Shown: positions 11,630 to 21,730 of the stretch, piece after piece | Position numbering within the stretch: the stretch's first letter is position 1 | Layout: each line of letters starts with the position of its first letter | Source: Ornithodoros turicata | Taxonomy: Eukaryota; Arthropoda; Arachnida; Ixodida; Argasidae | NCBI RefSeq assembly: GCF_037126465.1 | Contig: NC_088203.1 | Coordinates: 81,192,168 to 81,256,167 of the forward strand | Reading direction: 5' to 3' | DNA: 64,000 nt | The notes under the pieces: model-generated | What the model was told of the DNA's origin: nothing | Seen by the model: the letters and a program-made list of their open reading frames with translations, nothing else | Databases searched by the model: none | Made by a program: the position numbers and the translations under genes

Positions 11630-11875
11630 ATGCGCACACCTTTTCGCTGTATCTTAAGCGGCCCCTCCATGTGCGGCAAATCTACTTTCGTTGCGAACGC
11701 GCTGAGGAGCCTGAACAACATGGTGGACAAGCCTCCGTCACAAATATTCTACGTACAGAAATATGCTTCGCCGACCATGCAGAATGAATTTGGGGACTCC
11801 GTAAAATTTACCAAGGAGCTACCGCGAGAGTGGGACACCTATATATCGGCTCACCTATTTAGTGAAGGCCTATGA
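11630..11875 (+). CDS. Truncated P-loop NTPase (foldback centre ORF B)
   Basis: 81 codons from ATG. Residues 11-18 are GPSMCGKS, a Walker A motif (GxxxxGKS) after a hydrophobic strand (FRCILS), with a second strand-like IFYVQKY near residue 40. The arrangement (strand, Gly-Pro-Ser/Thr, P-loop, then a second strand about 25 residues on) recalls ATPases of Maverick/Polinton-like and related large DNA elements of invertebrates; that assignment is from memory of the family pattern, not a search. It stops well short of a Walker B motif, so it is truncated or an exon of a longer gene. It sits in the unique centre of the giant foldback. Confidence 0.5.
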   Translation: MRTPFRCILSGPSMCGKSTFVANALRSLNNMVDKPPSQIFYVQKYASPTMQNEFGDSVKFTKELPREWDTYISAHLFSEGL

Positions 11876-12720
11876 ACACATGTTAAGTGGTTTGGTTTAA
11901 AAATGATGAGAGCTACAGTGTGTAGCGAATGATGTTCACTCCGTTCCACTTAATAGTTCCACTCCATATTATTCTTGCAAAATATATGGGTGCAAGGACA
12001 TAAAAGCAAAAAGAAGTGAATTCCCTTCTGTACCATAACCGCTGCGCAAAAGCGCGGCACCATTTTCTCTTGGACATGTAGCAAACATGCATTCCTTTCT
12101 TTTTTTTGTTCGCGCCGGCCAAGTGACGATATTCTATTACAACCAGAACGAAGACCTATTGTTTTGCGTTTGCATACATGTCTGTATTGTCTTTTGACGA
12201 TGGTAGGATAATTATTGACCTGGGGAATAATGTGGATTTATGTGGTTGTGAAAATAGACTGTGTTTGTGAGTGCGAAAACGTGAGTGTGTGTGTTCCCGC
12301 GCTTTTCTGAACCAGGGACCCCACTTGACAAGAGTGCTATGTGTTTGCCTTTTCGTGTGACACGAGTGATGCATTTATGTACAATTTCGTGAAATAGTGG
12401 TTTAAAAAATAGTCGCGTTTGCATTGCTATCTGCAGGATTGGCCGAGGGTTTTTAATGGAATTGCCTCACGAACCTGGTGAAGTCTTTGTTTTGGGCAGG
12501 CTATTTTATGAGTGCCCGACGCCGGTCCTGTTGCAGTGGATTCGATACACGTTCCTGAAGCAGTGTGCTTTGTTCTTGTAGTGTGGTCACGCCTTTATCA
12601 GTAGAAATGAATAGGAGTGCTTGTTTGTTAGTATGTGTCTCTCACGTTCCTAGCGCTGTTCAAGCTTTGTTTTCTTTGCAAAAATTCAGACTTTATGGTA
12701 TTAAGCTGTCCGAGAAGAAG
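11876..12720. other. AT-rich centre of the foldback, no gene recognised
   Basis: This is unique sequence between the P-loop ORF and the right-arm repeats. Long frames on both strands are short of 75 codons and show no motif. No inverted partner is seen in the left arm. Confidence 0.5.
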
Positions 12721-13740
12721 TGACTTTCCCTGCTCGCTTAAGATAAATTGTGTATCCTTTTTCTGTGCTTTCTTCACGCAGGGACAATGCAATTGTATAT
12801 TTAGCATTATGCAATAATTATCTCATAGCAGAAATGGGTGTCTTTGTCACAGTTTATTAGCGTGTGCCTCGTTATTTTTGTTTTTTGTCTCTTATAGCTA
12901 TGCGAACAAAAAGTGCGTGTAATTTTTCACTGGCCTTTTGTTATTTTCTCTACTTTTACGCAGAAGAAAGCCTCCTGGTAAAAGCTGAATTGTGTTCTAT
13001 CAGTGGAAGTGGGGTTGTTTGTTTGATTTTGTTAGGTGCTCGATATGTTGATGGAATAATCTGTTTGCAGATTTAAGTATTTGTGCAGAAATGCTGGTAT
13101 CTGAGCGTGGAGGAGAAATTCCTATAGAGCACCTCTTCTTGTGCATTCCTGAGCTGCTGTGTGTGCGCGCGCATGTGTGCTTTTTGCCTGGTTTGTGGCG
13201 TCATCATGGCATTTTGGGGCTTGTTTATTAGTGTCTTTCTTGTTACAATTTTACCCTCCGCTAGTACCTTGTTGTTGTTAGCGTGTGTTAGCCGCGTAGC
13301 GATGTGTGGTAACTCTGCGATTAGCGATCTGAGGTCTTAAGTCTTTTCCCTGCTCGCTTAATGGAATTTGTGTGCCCTTGTCCTGTGCTTTCTTTACGCA
13401 ATGGCAATGCGGCTGAGTATGTAGCATTATGCAAGAATTATCTGATAGCAGAAATGGGTGTCTTTTTCTTAGTTTATTAGCGTATGCTTCGGTTTTTGAG
13501 GTCACTGCAATGCAAGCACAAGTGCGCACAATTTTTTGTTGCCCTTTCCCTTTTTCACCGATTTTATGTGGAAGAAAGTCGCATGGTACAGCTGAATTCG
13601 TGAGAAGAAGGTTTGTATGTTTCCTGTTTGTTAGATATAATTAGGAGCCCGGTGTGTTGAGGAAGTCAGCTGTTATAGGTATTTGTACAGAAATGTTTGC
13701 ATCTGAGCGCAGGACAGAAATTCCTAGCACGCCACCCTCA
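12720..13740. repeat. Two-copy direct repeat, about 615-bp period
   Basis: The blocks at about 12725-13130 and 13345-13740 share TTCCCTGCTCGCTTAA, TAGCAGAAATGGGTGTCTTT and AGTTTATTAGCGT in the same order with moderate divergence. The second block belongs to the right foldback arm; the first extends inward from it. The arm therefore grew by tandem duplication as well as inversion. Confidence 0.75.
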
Positions 13741-14047
13741 GTGCAAAGTAATTATTTTGGTTGTGAGACTGCTTCACTGCATGACAAGGCTCAAATGAGA
13801 AGACAGAAAAAAAATGGAGCGCTTGATTAATAGTGATCCAGGTAACAGGGCAATTATAGTTTCTATAGAAAGTAGAATTTTAAGGCTCCTAAATTATAGT
13901 TGAGTGTAGTTTTTGTTATCCTCCTGGAACCCAAGCTCCATATTCCTGAATAATTTATGTGAGATACATTTTTTCGCGTCATAAGAACTGCATTTGTCAC
14001 AAAAATGGCACCCTTTTTTTTCGTAACCTCCACAGTGACATATCGCA

Positions 14048-14065
14048 TGTACAGTATACTGTACA
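14048..14065. promoter_or_regulatory. TGTACAG-N4-CTGTACA dyad, 3' side of piggyBac gene
   Basis: A perfect 18-bp dyad with spacer TATA lies 98 bp beyond the stop codon. It is the only copy on this side and has the same geometry as four copies on the other side of the gene. It may be a transposase-binding or terminal repeat. Confidence 0.7.
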
Positions 14066-14162
14066 TCGGGTCTTGAACTGAAGAATAATGGAGAAAGTAC
14101 AACAGAAAAGGAGGATTTATTTCAGCGTTGAATGGGTGGAAAGGTGAAGAAAATGTTACTAT

Positions 14163-15686
14163 CTATGAGTGGAAGTCAAGAAAGCAATTTCGTCCGGCGA
14201 CAAGGCACAAGAAAACACCACAAGTGCCGCAGCGAACTCTGCAGCGAGCACTACAACCCGGCTTCCTGCAGCGAGCAAAAGAACCGGCACTGATATCAGC
14301 CACCTCTGGCATGTGCCCAGCATTCCTACACCTTTCTACCATCGGGGGAAGGGCACCTGCTTGCTTCTTTGCTGGTGGCTCAGCAGCATCTTCAGGAGGG
14401 CTTCGCTTTCCCAGTAGTGTGTCCCCTGTGAGAAGGGCCCCGCCGACGTTCATTTTGTAGTCAAAAGATTGTAGGATGTCTTTCTGCGGTGCATTACCAG
14501 CAAACTTCTCCTCCCGGTACTGGAACCACGAGTTGGCCAACGCTAAGTCAACCATGTGAAAGGTGAAGCGCACAGTCCACTTCGACGTCCGAGACCTCAG
14601 AGGGAAGTAACTAAGGAGACGGTCCGAAAGGTCGACTCCCCCCATGTTGGTGTTGTACCTGGCAATGATGGCTGGGCGTGACACTTCAATGTGTTTGTTG
14701 TCCTTCTTTGACCATTCTTGACAGGTATCACTTGGGCTGGCGGAGTCCACAGTGGAAACCATGTGTACAGCCTTGTTGTCCATCCACTTTACGAAGCACA
14801 TGGGTGTGTCACTACTAACCACCTGAATGTGAGTCCCACAGCCTTTCTCGTTCAGTTTCTTGTCGGTGGGCAGCTTTGTCTTCAGTGCTCCAGGCACACG
14901 GTTCATCATCACTGTGCCCGTACCACCAAAACCTCTTTCAAGTAGCACTTTCAGAAGTGAAAGCGTTGTGAAGTACCGGTCGAAGTACAACACGTGTCCT
15001 GGAGCGAGGTTCTTTGTCAGCCTCAGGACGGCTTGTCCTCCAATGCCAACGCCCATGTTTCCCTCTGCTTCTGAGGCGTACGTCATTTGGCCCTGATATG
15101 CGTGAAAATCTATCACTTTCCCAAACGGTGTGGCCAACACGAAAAGTTTGATCCCAACAGGGTTTGGCTTGTTTGGCACGTATTGCCGGAACGCAACCCT
15201 GCCCGGAAAGGGGACCATCTGTTCATCAATGCTGAGGAACCTCGTTCTTGGCTGGTTCAGGCAGGCTGCTCGCACCTTCTCAATGAGTGGCCTCACCTTC
15301 CACAGCCTGTCTTTTTTTTTGTCATCAGACGACACAGCGAGGTCACCACAACTTTGATCCGGGCACGTAGGTAGAAGAACCTATCCCTAGGCATGGCGTC
15401 GGCAATGGACGGCACCCTTGTGAATGAGCTCCAATACATACGTATCCGAGGGTACTTCAGGCACGACATGATGATACACATCCCGAAGAACTTTCGAATT
15501 TCTTCAGCTGTTGTATTGGCAGTTGAGACACCACCTGACCCCTGTGCCACCCGCAGATTGGAGTGGAAGGCAACCATTTGGAAGAGGTCCTCATCCAAAT
15601 ACTGATAGAAGTAATTGATCGGCCTCCAGGAATCATGTATCTCAACCTCATCGTCTTCCCTTTCCGGAATAGCCGATGGGGAAAAG
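14163..15686 (-). CDS. piggyBac exon 3, catalytic and Cys-rich domains
   Basis: The acceptor TTCTTTTCCAG precedes SFSPSAIPERED. It carries the three catalytic Asp motifs and the Cys-rich tail and ends in TAG at 14163-14165. The frame changes once near 15348. Confidence 0.88.
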
Positions 15687-16363
15687 CTGGAAAAGAAGAA
15701 TGACAAAATTAAATTTGTAAAATAGGCATGATAACAGATAGGGAGTAACGTGTCATGTAGTGCACTTACCTGTCCGCAATTTTCCAAGTGTCACGGCGTG
15801 GCGCCTTTGCTGAAGAATGTTTCGTAACTTCTTCCACTTCTGTGTTGTCATCATCATCATCGTCGTCATCATCAGACGAGGGACCACCCTCCACTTCTTT
15901 CGTGGAATCAGGTGGCACGTAGTCGCTATCCTCGTCGTCGGATATTTCTTCGGCATCCGGCATGTTTGCGAGCATATCCAATATTTCTTCATCGGTGAGG
16001 TACTTGTCGGGCCTTTTGCGAGCTTTCGACAAAAAAAGACGTGGGACAGGTTAGTAAACATCAAGCGACCGAGATACCGAAAGTCACAAGACTGGGACCG
16101 GCTGTACAGTCGGCTGTACACAGGCCCCACACGAATTGTGCTCACGGAGACCGAATGTATACTCCGCTGTACACGGGATTCAGAGGCACTCTTCTTGCAC
16201 TGTTTCATATGTGCAAGCAATATTTCAGTCTACGTGGATGCTAGAACTACTATTACATCCATTTCAAGTAAATCTACGGGTATTGTAGTCTCTATTCTGA
16301 CGAAAAATGTGTATTCTTACTCGGACGGCTCGAAGTGCGATCGACGCTGGACTTTGACGCCAT
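14163..16363 (-). CDS. piggyBac-type transposase gene, three exons, one frameshift
   Basis: Exon 1 (16321-16363) begins ATGGCGTCAAAG and ends before GTAAGA. The intron carries a TACTAAC branch-point-like site and a T-run before exon 2 (15770-16022). A second intron with good GT and TTTTCCAG sites leads to exon 3 (14163-15686); phases agree at both junctions. Total is about 605 codons, normal for the family. The N-terminus is acidic with a run of Asp. DDE_Tnp_1_7 landmarks: SIDEQMVPF (first Asp), YFDRYFT (second Asp) and NMGGVDLSDRL (third). A Cys-rich C-terminus (CRKPGCSARCRVRCGTCG) fits the piggyBac zinc-binding domain. One single-base frameshift near 15345-15352, after RARIKVV, breaks the frame; it may be recent decay or a sequencing error. 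The gene lies in the right foldback arm. Confidence 0.88.
15770..16022 (-). CDS. piggyBac exon 2
   Basis: It encodes the acidic N-terminal region, including LTDEEILDML and a run of nine Asp. The donor is CAG|GTAAGT; it ends in phase 2, matching exon 3. Confidence 0.85.
16103..16120. promoter_or_regulatory. TGTACAG-N4-CTGTACA dyad in piggyBac intron 1
   Basis: A perfect dyad with spacer TCGG lies in the first intron. A degenerate copy with the same spacing (TGTATAC-TCCG-CTGTACA) follows at 16156-16173. Confidence 0.7.
16156..16173. promoter_or_regulatory. Degenerate TGTATAC-N4-CTGTACA dyad
   Basis: It has the same 18-bp geometry as its neighbours, with one half-site altered, 36 bp beyond the perfect copy in the same intron. 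Confidence 0.5.
16321..16363 (-). CDS. piggyBac exon 1
   Basis: The 14-codon exon MASKSSVDRTSSRP plus one base starts at an ATG with G at +4 and ends at a GTAAGA donor. It joins in phase to exon 2 (Thr codon formed across the junction). Confidence 0.7.
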
Positions 16364-16421
16364 GACACTTCTTTCTCGTTGGTGCGATGCGCCACCTCTC
16401 GTCACACTTTCAAAGCAGAGA

Positions 16422-16439
16422 TGTACAGAGCGCTGTACA
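16422..16439. promoter_or_regulatory. TGTACAG-N4-CTGTACA dyad upstream of piggyBac
   Basis: A perfect dyad with spacer AGCG lies 59 bp upstream of the transposase ATG. Confidence 0.7.
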
Positions 16440-16494
16440 ACCGGTCTCAACCGCGTAAATTGTACCTGAGCGCGGGGAAAAAATTCGCCAGACT

Positions 16495-16512
16495 TGTACA
16501 GCCTACTGTACA
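16495..16512. promoter_or_regulatory. TGTACAG-N4-CTGTACA dyad at the insertion border
   Basis: A perfect dyad with spacer CCTA lies within about 5 bp of the point where homology to the left foldback arm resumes (about 16517). Read inward, ATGTACAGTA-N2-CTGTACA here matches the single dyad at 14047-14065, so the pair may be terminal inverted repeats. No TTAA duplication is seen. Confidence 0.65.
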
Positions 16513-19398
16513 TGAGGCCTCAGTCTTTCTAAACTGCAATGCAATAATCATTAATATAGTAGGAATGCAATCATGTTCCCGTAATAGCGTTCGGTCTAGT
16601 CCTCCGTCGAGAGCGAATGGAACTTTGCCCCCTGGGTTTCACGCCTTTTTGCTCGGAGGTGTAGCCTCAGACGTCGAATGTATGAGCATAGAAAAAGTCA
16701 TCTATTACATAAGCCTGGTGATCATGTTGAGTGGTCTCACTTATGATTTCAAAGACCAGTGGTAGTTTACTGTTGTTGTGATTCTCATGACCATGATGAG
16801 CCTTTGGGGTGAAAATCACTAATATGCACGGTGCTTTTTTGTTGAATTTCAATGTAAGAATGAATATCATTAAGAGTAGGACAAAGAAAATAATCTTGCA
16901 ATTCAATAAATAATGGGAGTCTTTGTCTTTGCCGCTGCCTTTTTCAGACAGGATCTGATGACGTTATGCAGTGTTTCAGGTGCCTGTAGCAATGCATTGA
17001 CCGTTACTGGAAATAAGTGTAGCAATAGAAAAATGGACGATGGTGTGCATTGTCTTAGAGGGATTTACAATGACCACTGTTCTTCGAATAAGAGGAATGT
17101 GTGTGCTTAGAAATAGTTTGATGTTGGTTTTCTGCTTTGTTCAAGTGTTTCTCTTCGCTTTTTTCCTCCTTGTTGTCTGACAAAAATGCACTGACATGCC
17201 CAGACCTGTTCTGTCATGCTTTCCTTCTACATGTATTTTTTTCTGTTTGGCAAGGAACATTCTTGTCTTGACAATAGTGTTGCCCTGAATGGGAGTAGAG
17301 CTCGAACGGTTCTTAATAATTTTGCTATTCGTTTAGTACAGAGAGTAGCCGCAAGGGGGACAGGTGTGTGGCTTTATTCAGGAGGAACAAAGCGTCATTA
17401 TTCAGTTAACTGCCTGGCTCTCGGATGGGATGGACATGTCTCAATTAGCTCGTTGTATGTAGCCAATGATGGTGTTACTTGTTAGGATATTTTGTTATTT
17501 TGCGAGTCTAATTTAGTAAAACCTTGGGAATGAAATGCTTAATTCCTACAATCACCTCTCATGTGTGGTCTTTTTCTGCAATACTTTTTCTGTTTTCTAT
17601 GCAATCATTATAGTACAATAAAGGAAATAATTGTGGGATAGTGATTGCATAAATAACGGGTCCCCTGTCTAGAGCGTACGTGTCCTACAGCCATGCAGCT
17701 ACATACTTGGGTGATGATGTCATACCGCGACTCTATTCTTTCAGGTGGACCTTGTGCAGAGGAGATGGGTTGGACATTAGTGGAAAAACTGTGTAGCCCT
17801 GAGACAATAGGCTGACATCACGACCAATGAGCAAGGCCTGCAGAGGGCGCAAGGATTCACTTCTCTCTTGGACACTGACGGGTGTGGACGCATTAATTCT
17901 GTTCCTAGCAATTGTGTTGACTGTTAGTGGAAAAGCGTAGCTTCGCTGGGATTCAGTTTGCCTCTGATGGGGTATGGTTGTGTGGTTCGTCAGTGGTTTA
18001 TGGTGTGTGACGATTCTCGTGGATTTTGTGTCGAGGGGATTTACAATGAGCGAATGCAGTGTACGTATCCTATGATGGTGAGTGTCTTTTTCACTCTGTT
18101 CAAATGTTTGCTTTCCTCTGTTGCCCGGGAGACGTGCGATTTTTCCTCGTTTAACAGCACTCCTGACATGTCCTGACCTGCATGCTTTCCTTTGCTGACG
18201 CTCTGTGTTTTTTTCTTTAAGGACACGAAAGGTTCATGTTGATCGTTCTTGTCTTGATGATGTCAATAATGCTGCCTTGAATGGGAATAATGAAGGAACG
18301 ATTCTTAATAATTTTGCGATTAAATTAGTTAAGAAAGTAACCGCAACAGGGACAGATGCATGACTTTATGGAGGAGGAAAAAGCATTACGACTCAGTTCC
18401 GTGCCTGGCTGTCGGATAGAGCAGACGCATCGTTCTGCACTCCCCGTGACTCCTGTTGTGGAGGGCTGATTTGTTGTGTAACTAATTATTTCGCACGTGA
18501 TAACTTTGTCCCCCCTTTTTACGATTTTCATGCCCGTGCATGTCGAGTACTGGTTGCTGTTGTCCAGGCATCCCCGCGATTTTCTATCTCCTTCTGCCTC
18601 GGGAACGAGAGTAGCGCTGGCGTGATTCTTAATAATTTTGTCATGAAATTAGCTGAGAAGGTAACCGCTAGGGGGTGCAGCTGCGGGACTTTATACAGGA
18701 AAAAAAAACATTACGAGTCAGTTCTCTGCCTGGCTGTTGGATTGAGTAGTCGAATCATTCTGCACTCCCCGTAACTGCTGTTGTTGTGGGCTGTTTTGCT
18801 TCTGTGCCTGATTCTTTTTGTTGTTAGCTATTGATGGTTACCATATTTACTCTTGCTTTCCCAGCCTGTGTATTATGAGTGTTTTTCCCCTCGCATTTCC
18901 AAAGCTGTCCTAACCTGCCCAGACATGTCATGATGACGTCACAGCTGACGTCACAGGATGTCCGGAACTGGTGATGATAGCTGCGATGCTTTCCAACCTG
19001 CCTCTGTGCTCCGTCGCCCAGCGATGGTCAGCGGCCGTTCCGGACTAGAGGGGCCTCGCCGTCGCCGCCGTACCAAAACTGTCGGCGCGCCGCCGCCGCC
19101 GCCGCTGATGTTGAAAAATCGGCGCGGCTGTGTAATGTGCCCATTTTGATCCACTTTCTATAAACGAATATCTCCCATACCTAATATTTTGTTTGTTTTT
19201 CTTTCATCTTAGATTCCAGGCTTCATTTGTGGTGTTTTTAGCAGTGACAATTTCATCTCCTGATATGCTGTTTATGCTTTGGAGTTTCGTTTCATAGTCG
19301 ACCCTGGAGGCACACAACTCCAGGAAAACTTGTCATTCAATCTTGCAGGTTGTTTGCCGGTCATCCACCAACACCATAGCACTGGTCATTATCCATAT

Positions 19399-19660
19399 AC
19401 AGTCAAACTCCTTTAGAGCGAACGCCTTTTTAACGAAAGTACTAGTAGAACGAATTTTTTTCGCGGTCCCGCCAAAGCCCCATAGGACTAATGTATTTTT
19501 CAAGCATTTAGTACGAATTTCTTTACAACGAAAATACCTTAATAACGAACAAAAATGCGGCCCCTTCAACGTAATTTCCACCACATACAACGAAGCTCCT
19601 CAGGGGAGTTCGGCGGGTTTTACGAGGATTATACGTACATACCAAGTTTTTCTCCCGGTG
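19399..19660 (+). mobile_element. pogo/Tigger-like terminal fragment
   Basis: After TA, the sequence CAGTCAAACTCCTTTAGAGC with repeated AACGAA motifs is typical of pogo/Tigger ends (CAGTnnAAnCTC, then nnnACGAA). No transposase is visible and the opposite end was not found, so this is a fragment or an end of a MITE. The sequence between 19031 and 19398 shows a GCC-rich patch and nothing else recognisable. Confidence 0.55.
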
Positions 19661-19668
19661 CGGACCCC

Positions 19669-19955
19669 CTCCTTTATGGTCTACGTTTCCAAGTTTTGTC
19701 GTGAGAAAGGGGTGACATCATCAGATAATCCGTCACAAAGCCTCCCGGGCAATTACCGGTCATCTTGGAGTGCGAAGCCCGATCGACCTCCTTTCTGACC
19801 TGAGTTCACAGCGTCCAGCTCCTTTATGATCTACGTTTCCAAGCTTTGTCCGGGGAAAGGGGTGACATCATCAGATGATCCGTCACAAAGCCTCCCTGGG
19901 CAATTCCTGGTCGCCTTGGAGTTCAAAGCCCGATCGACCTCCTTTCTGTCTTGAG
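19669..19955. repeat. Two-copy tandem repeat, about 151 bp
   Basis: Two copies begin CTCCTTTATGGTCTACG and CTCCTTTATGATCTACG, and both end in CGATCGACCTCCTTTCTG. They follow the pogo-like fragment and lead into the nested palindromes. Confidence 0.85.
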
Positions 19956-19961
19956 GAACGT

Positions 19962-21318
19962 CTAGTGTCATTTCCTTGTTTCATTAATGGCTTTTTTCCC
20001 TCACTATAATTCACTGGTTTGCACTGTGGCATTGAAGAGTGCTCAGTCACCCTCCCAGGTGTATATCGCTCGCAGAGCGACCCCTGGTTTGCCAATTCCG
20101 AACGATGCGCAGCTACCCAGAGCTGACGAGCCGCAAACACGGCGAAACATGTGTCCTCTGGTGCTGTCGCATCGTTCAATGAGTATATATACAGGGTGTC
20201 CGCGCTAATTGTGAACAGATTTTTAAAAAATATATATAACACTTTTTCCAAGATGAAATCAATTGCAATAGAGCATATGCTAAAGGGCACTCCCTAGCAG
20301 GGCATTAGCAAAGTCCAAAGGCAATGTCTTAATTAACTTTCATTAATTAACTTTTTAATTATAAAAGCTACAAAGTTGTCCCAATGAGAACATCTGTTCC
20401 TTTCGGTCACCTGATATCGTAGCCGTTTTCAAAACAAAAATCCGTTCGATAGATCGCCCGCAAAAAATTCGTGAAGGAACGCCATTTTTTTCTTTATTTT
20501 GTTCATTGCGCTTCTTAGAAGACGCGTCTTTCTTTCACCCCCAAAGTGAGAGGGAGAAAGAGCACACTATCGCCTCTCGCGTCCTGGAAAAAGATTAAAA
20601 GGAAACAGAAAATGCAACCCAAGATAAGGCCAGTTCCGATAGAGTCACCCCATACATTTGTTTTTGTTTTGTTTCCCCAAGTTAAAGCTCATCTTCGACG
20701 CATGAGGCGGCACTGTGCTCCTTCCCCCTCTCCCGTTGGGGATGAAGGAAATATGCGTCGCGAAAAGAAGCGCAATGAACAAAATAAAGAAAAAATGGCG
20801 TTCCTTCACGATTTTTTTGCGGGCGATCTATCGAACGGATTTTTGTTCTGAAAACGGCTATGATATCAGGTGACCGAAAGGAACACATGTTCTCAATGGG
20901 ACAACTTTGTAGCTTTTATAGTTAAAAAGTTAATTAATGAAAGTTAATTAAGCATTGCCTTTGGACTTTGCTAATGCCCTCCTAGGGAGTGCCCTTCAGC
21001 ATATGCTATATTGCAATTGATTTCATCTCGGAAAAAGTGTTATATATATTTTTTAAAAATCTGTTCACACTTAGCGTGGACACCCTGTATATATATATAT
21101 ATAGATACTCATGGAACGAGAGGACACGTGTTTCGCCGTGTTTGCGGCTCGTCAGCTCTGGGTAGCTGCGCATCGTTCGAAATTGGCAAACCAGGGGTCG
21201 CTCAGCGAGCGATATACAGCTGGGAGGGTGACTGAGCACTCCTCAATGCCACAGTGCGAGCCAGTGAATTATAATGAGGGGAAAAAAAGCCATTAAAGAA
21301 AAAAGGAAATGACACTAG
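19962..21318. mobile_element. Foldback element with a nested MITE
   Basis: The outer arms 19962-20190 and about 21090-21318 are inverted copies (left CTAGTGTCATTTCC, right inverse; both carry the GCAGCTACCCAGAGCTGACG segment). The second CAGGGTGTCC MITE copy lies exactly between them. The MITE inserted near the centre of an existing palindrome, inside an AT-rich TATATA stretch. No protein is encoded. Confidence 0.75.
20192..21087. mobile_element. Palindromic TA-flanked MITE, copy 2
   Basis: An 896-bp copy of the 998-1894 element with the same ends (CAGGGTGTCC and GGACACCCTG), TA on both sides, and long inverted arms. The two copies are clearly homologous throughout. Confidence 0.85.
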
Positions 21319-21548
21319 GCATGTTTGCAATTTAAAATTACAGATTAAGATGGCTTCTATGGCTGCACGCAGAGAAACAGATACTCATGGAACGAGTAAC
21401 ACGTTGACGTTGACTTCGTCACGAGGAACTCGTTCGATGAGTATCTGTTTCTCTGCGTGCAGCCATAGAAGCCATCTTAATCTGTAATTTTAAATTGCAA
21501 ACATGCCTAGTGTCATTTACTTTTTTCTTTAATGGCTTTTTTCCTCAT
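21272..21548. repeat. Hairpin with about 120-bp arms
   Basis: Arms 21272-21397 and 21428-21548 are near-perfect inverses around a 30-bp loop (GGCTGCACGCAGAGAAACAG with its inverse). The left arm overlaps the end of the preceding foldback, so the same terminal sequence is used by two palindromes. A TA microsatellite follows at 21549-21571. Confidence 0.85.
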
Positions 21549-21659
21549 TATATATATATATATATATATTTATAAGCACAGAAAAGGTAAAGAAGGGATT
21601 CAGAAGCCTTGAGGGAGCGTTTTAAAAAATTTTATTACAACTAATTACGGGAGAGAAAT

Positions 21660-21730
21660 AAGGTTTATTTACATGTTACAGGGGTCGACGTTTCGGCGAC
21701 AGCGTCGCCTTCCACAGGACTAAAGGGCGA
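21660..21730 (-). ncRNA. Hammerhead-ribozyme-like core of a Penelope-type terminus
   Basis: On the minus strand the order is CTGTGGA, then a stem GGCGAC-GCT-GTCGCC, then GAAAC and GTCGACC. This is the hammerhead layout (CUGANGA, helix II, GAAA) with one core change (A to T in CTGA). Penelope-like elements of arthropods are known to carry such motifs in their terminal repeats. Helices I and III cannot be confirmed by eye. The surrounding 21570-22240 has no other recognisable coding. Confidence 0.4.

Larger units (their letters stand above)
13185..19030. repeat. Right arm of giant foldback
   Basis: This is the inverted counterpart of 3557-10095. The innermost match is GCATTTTGGGGCTTGTTTATTAG against its inverse near 10040-10070; the outermost is GCCTCTGTGCTCCGTCGCCC against its inverse near 3569-3590. 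The arm is interrupted between about 13915 and 16516 by the piggyBac gene and its flanks. Sequence outside 19030 and 3557 does not match, so both outer ends of the inverted structure are sharp. Confidence 0.8.

Noticed and set aside
15817..16365. 182-codon plus-strand frame
   Set aside because: Lies antisense to piggyBac exons 1-2; its Ile/Val run is the complement of the Asp-rich tract.
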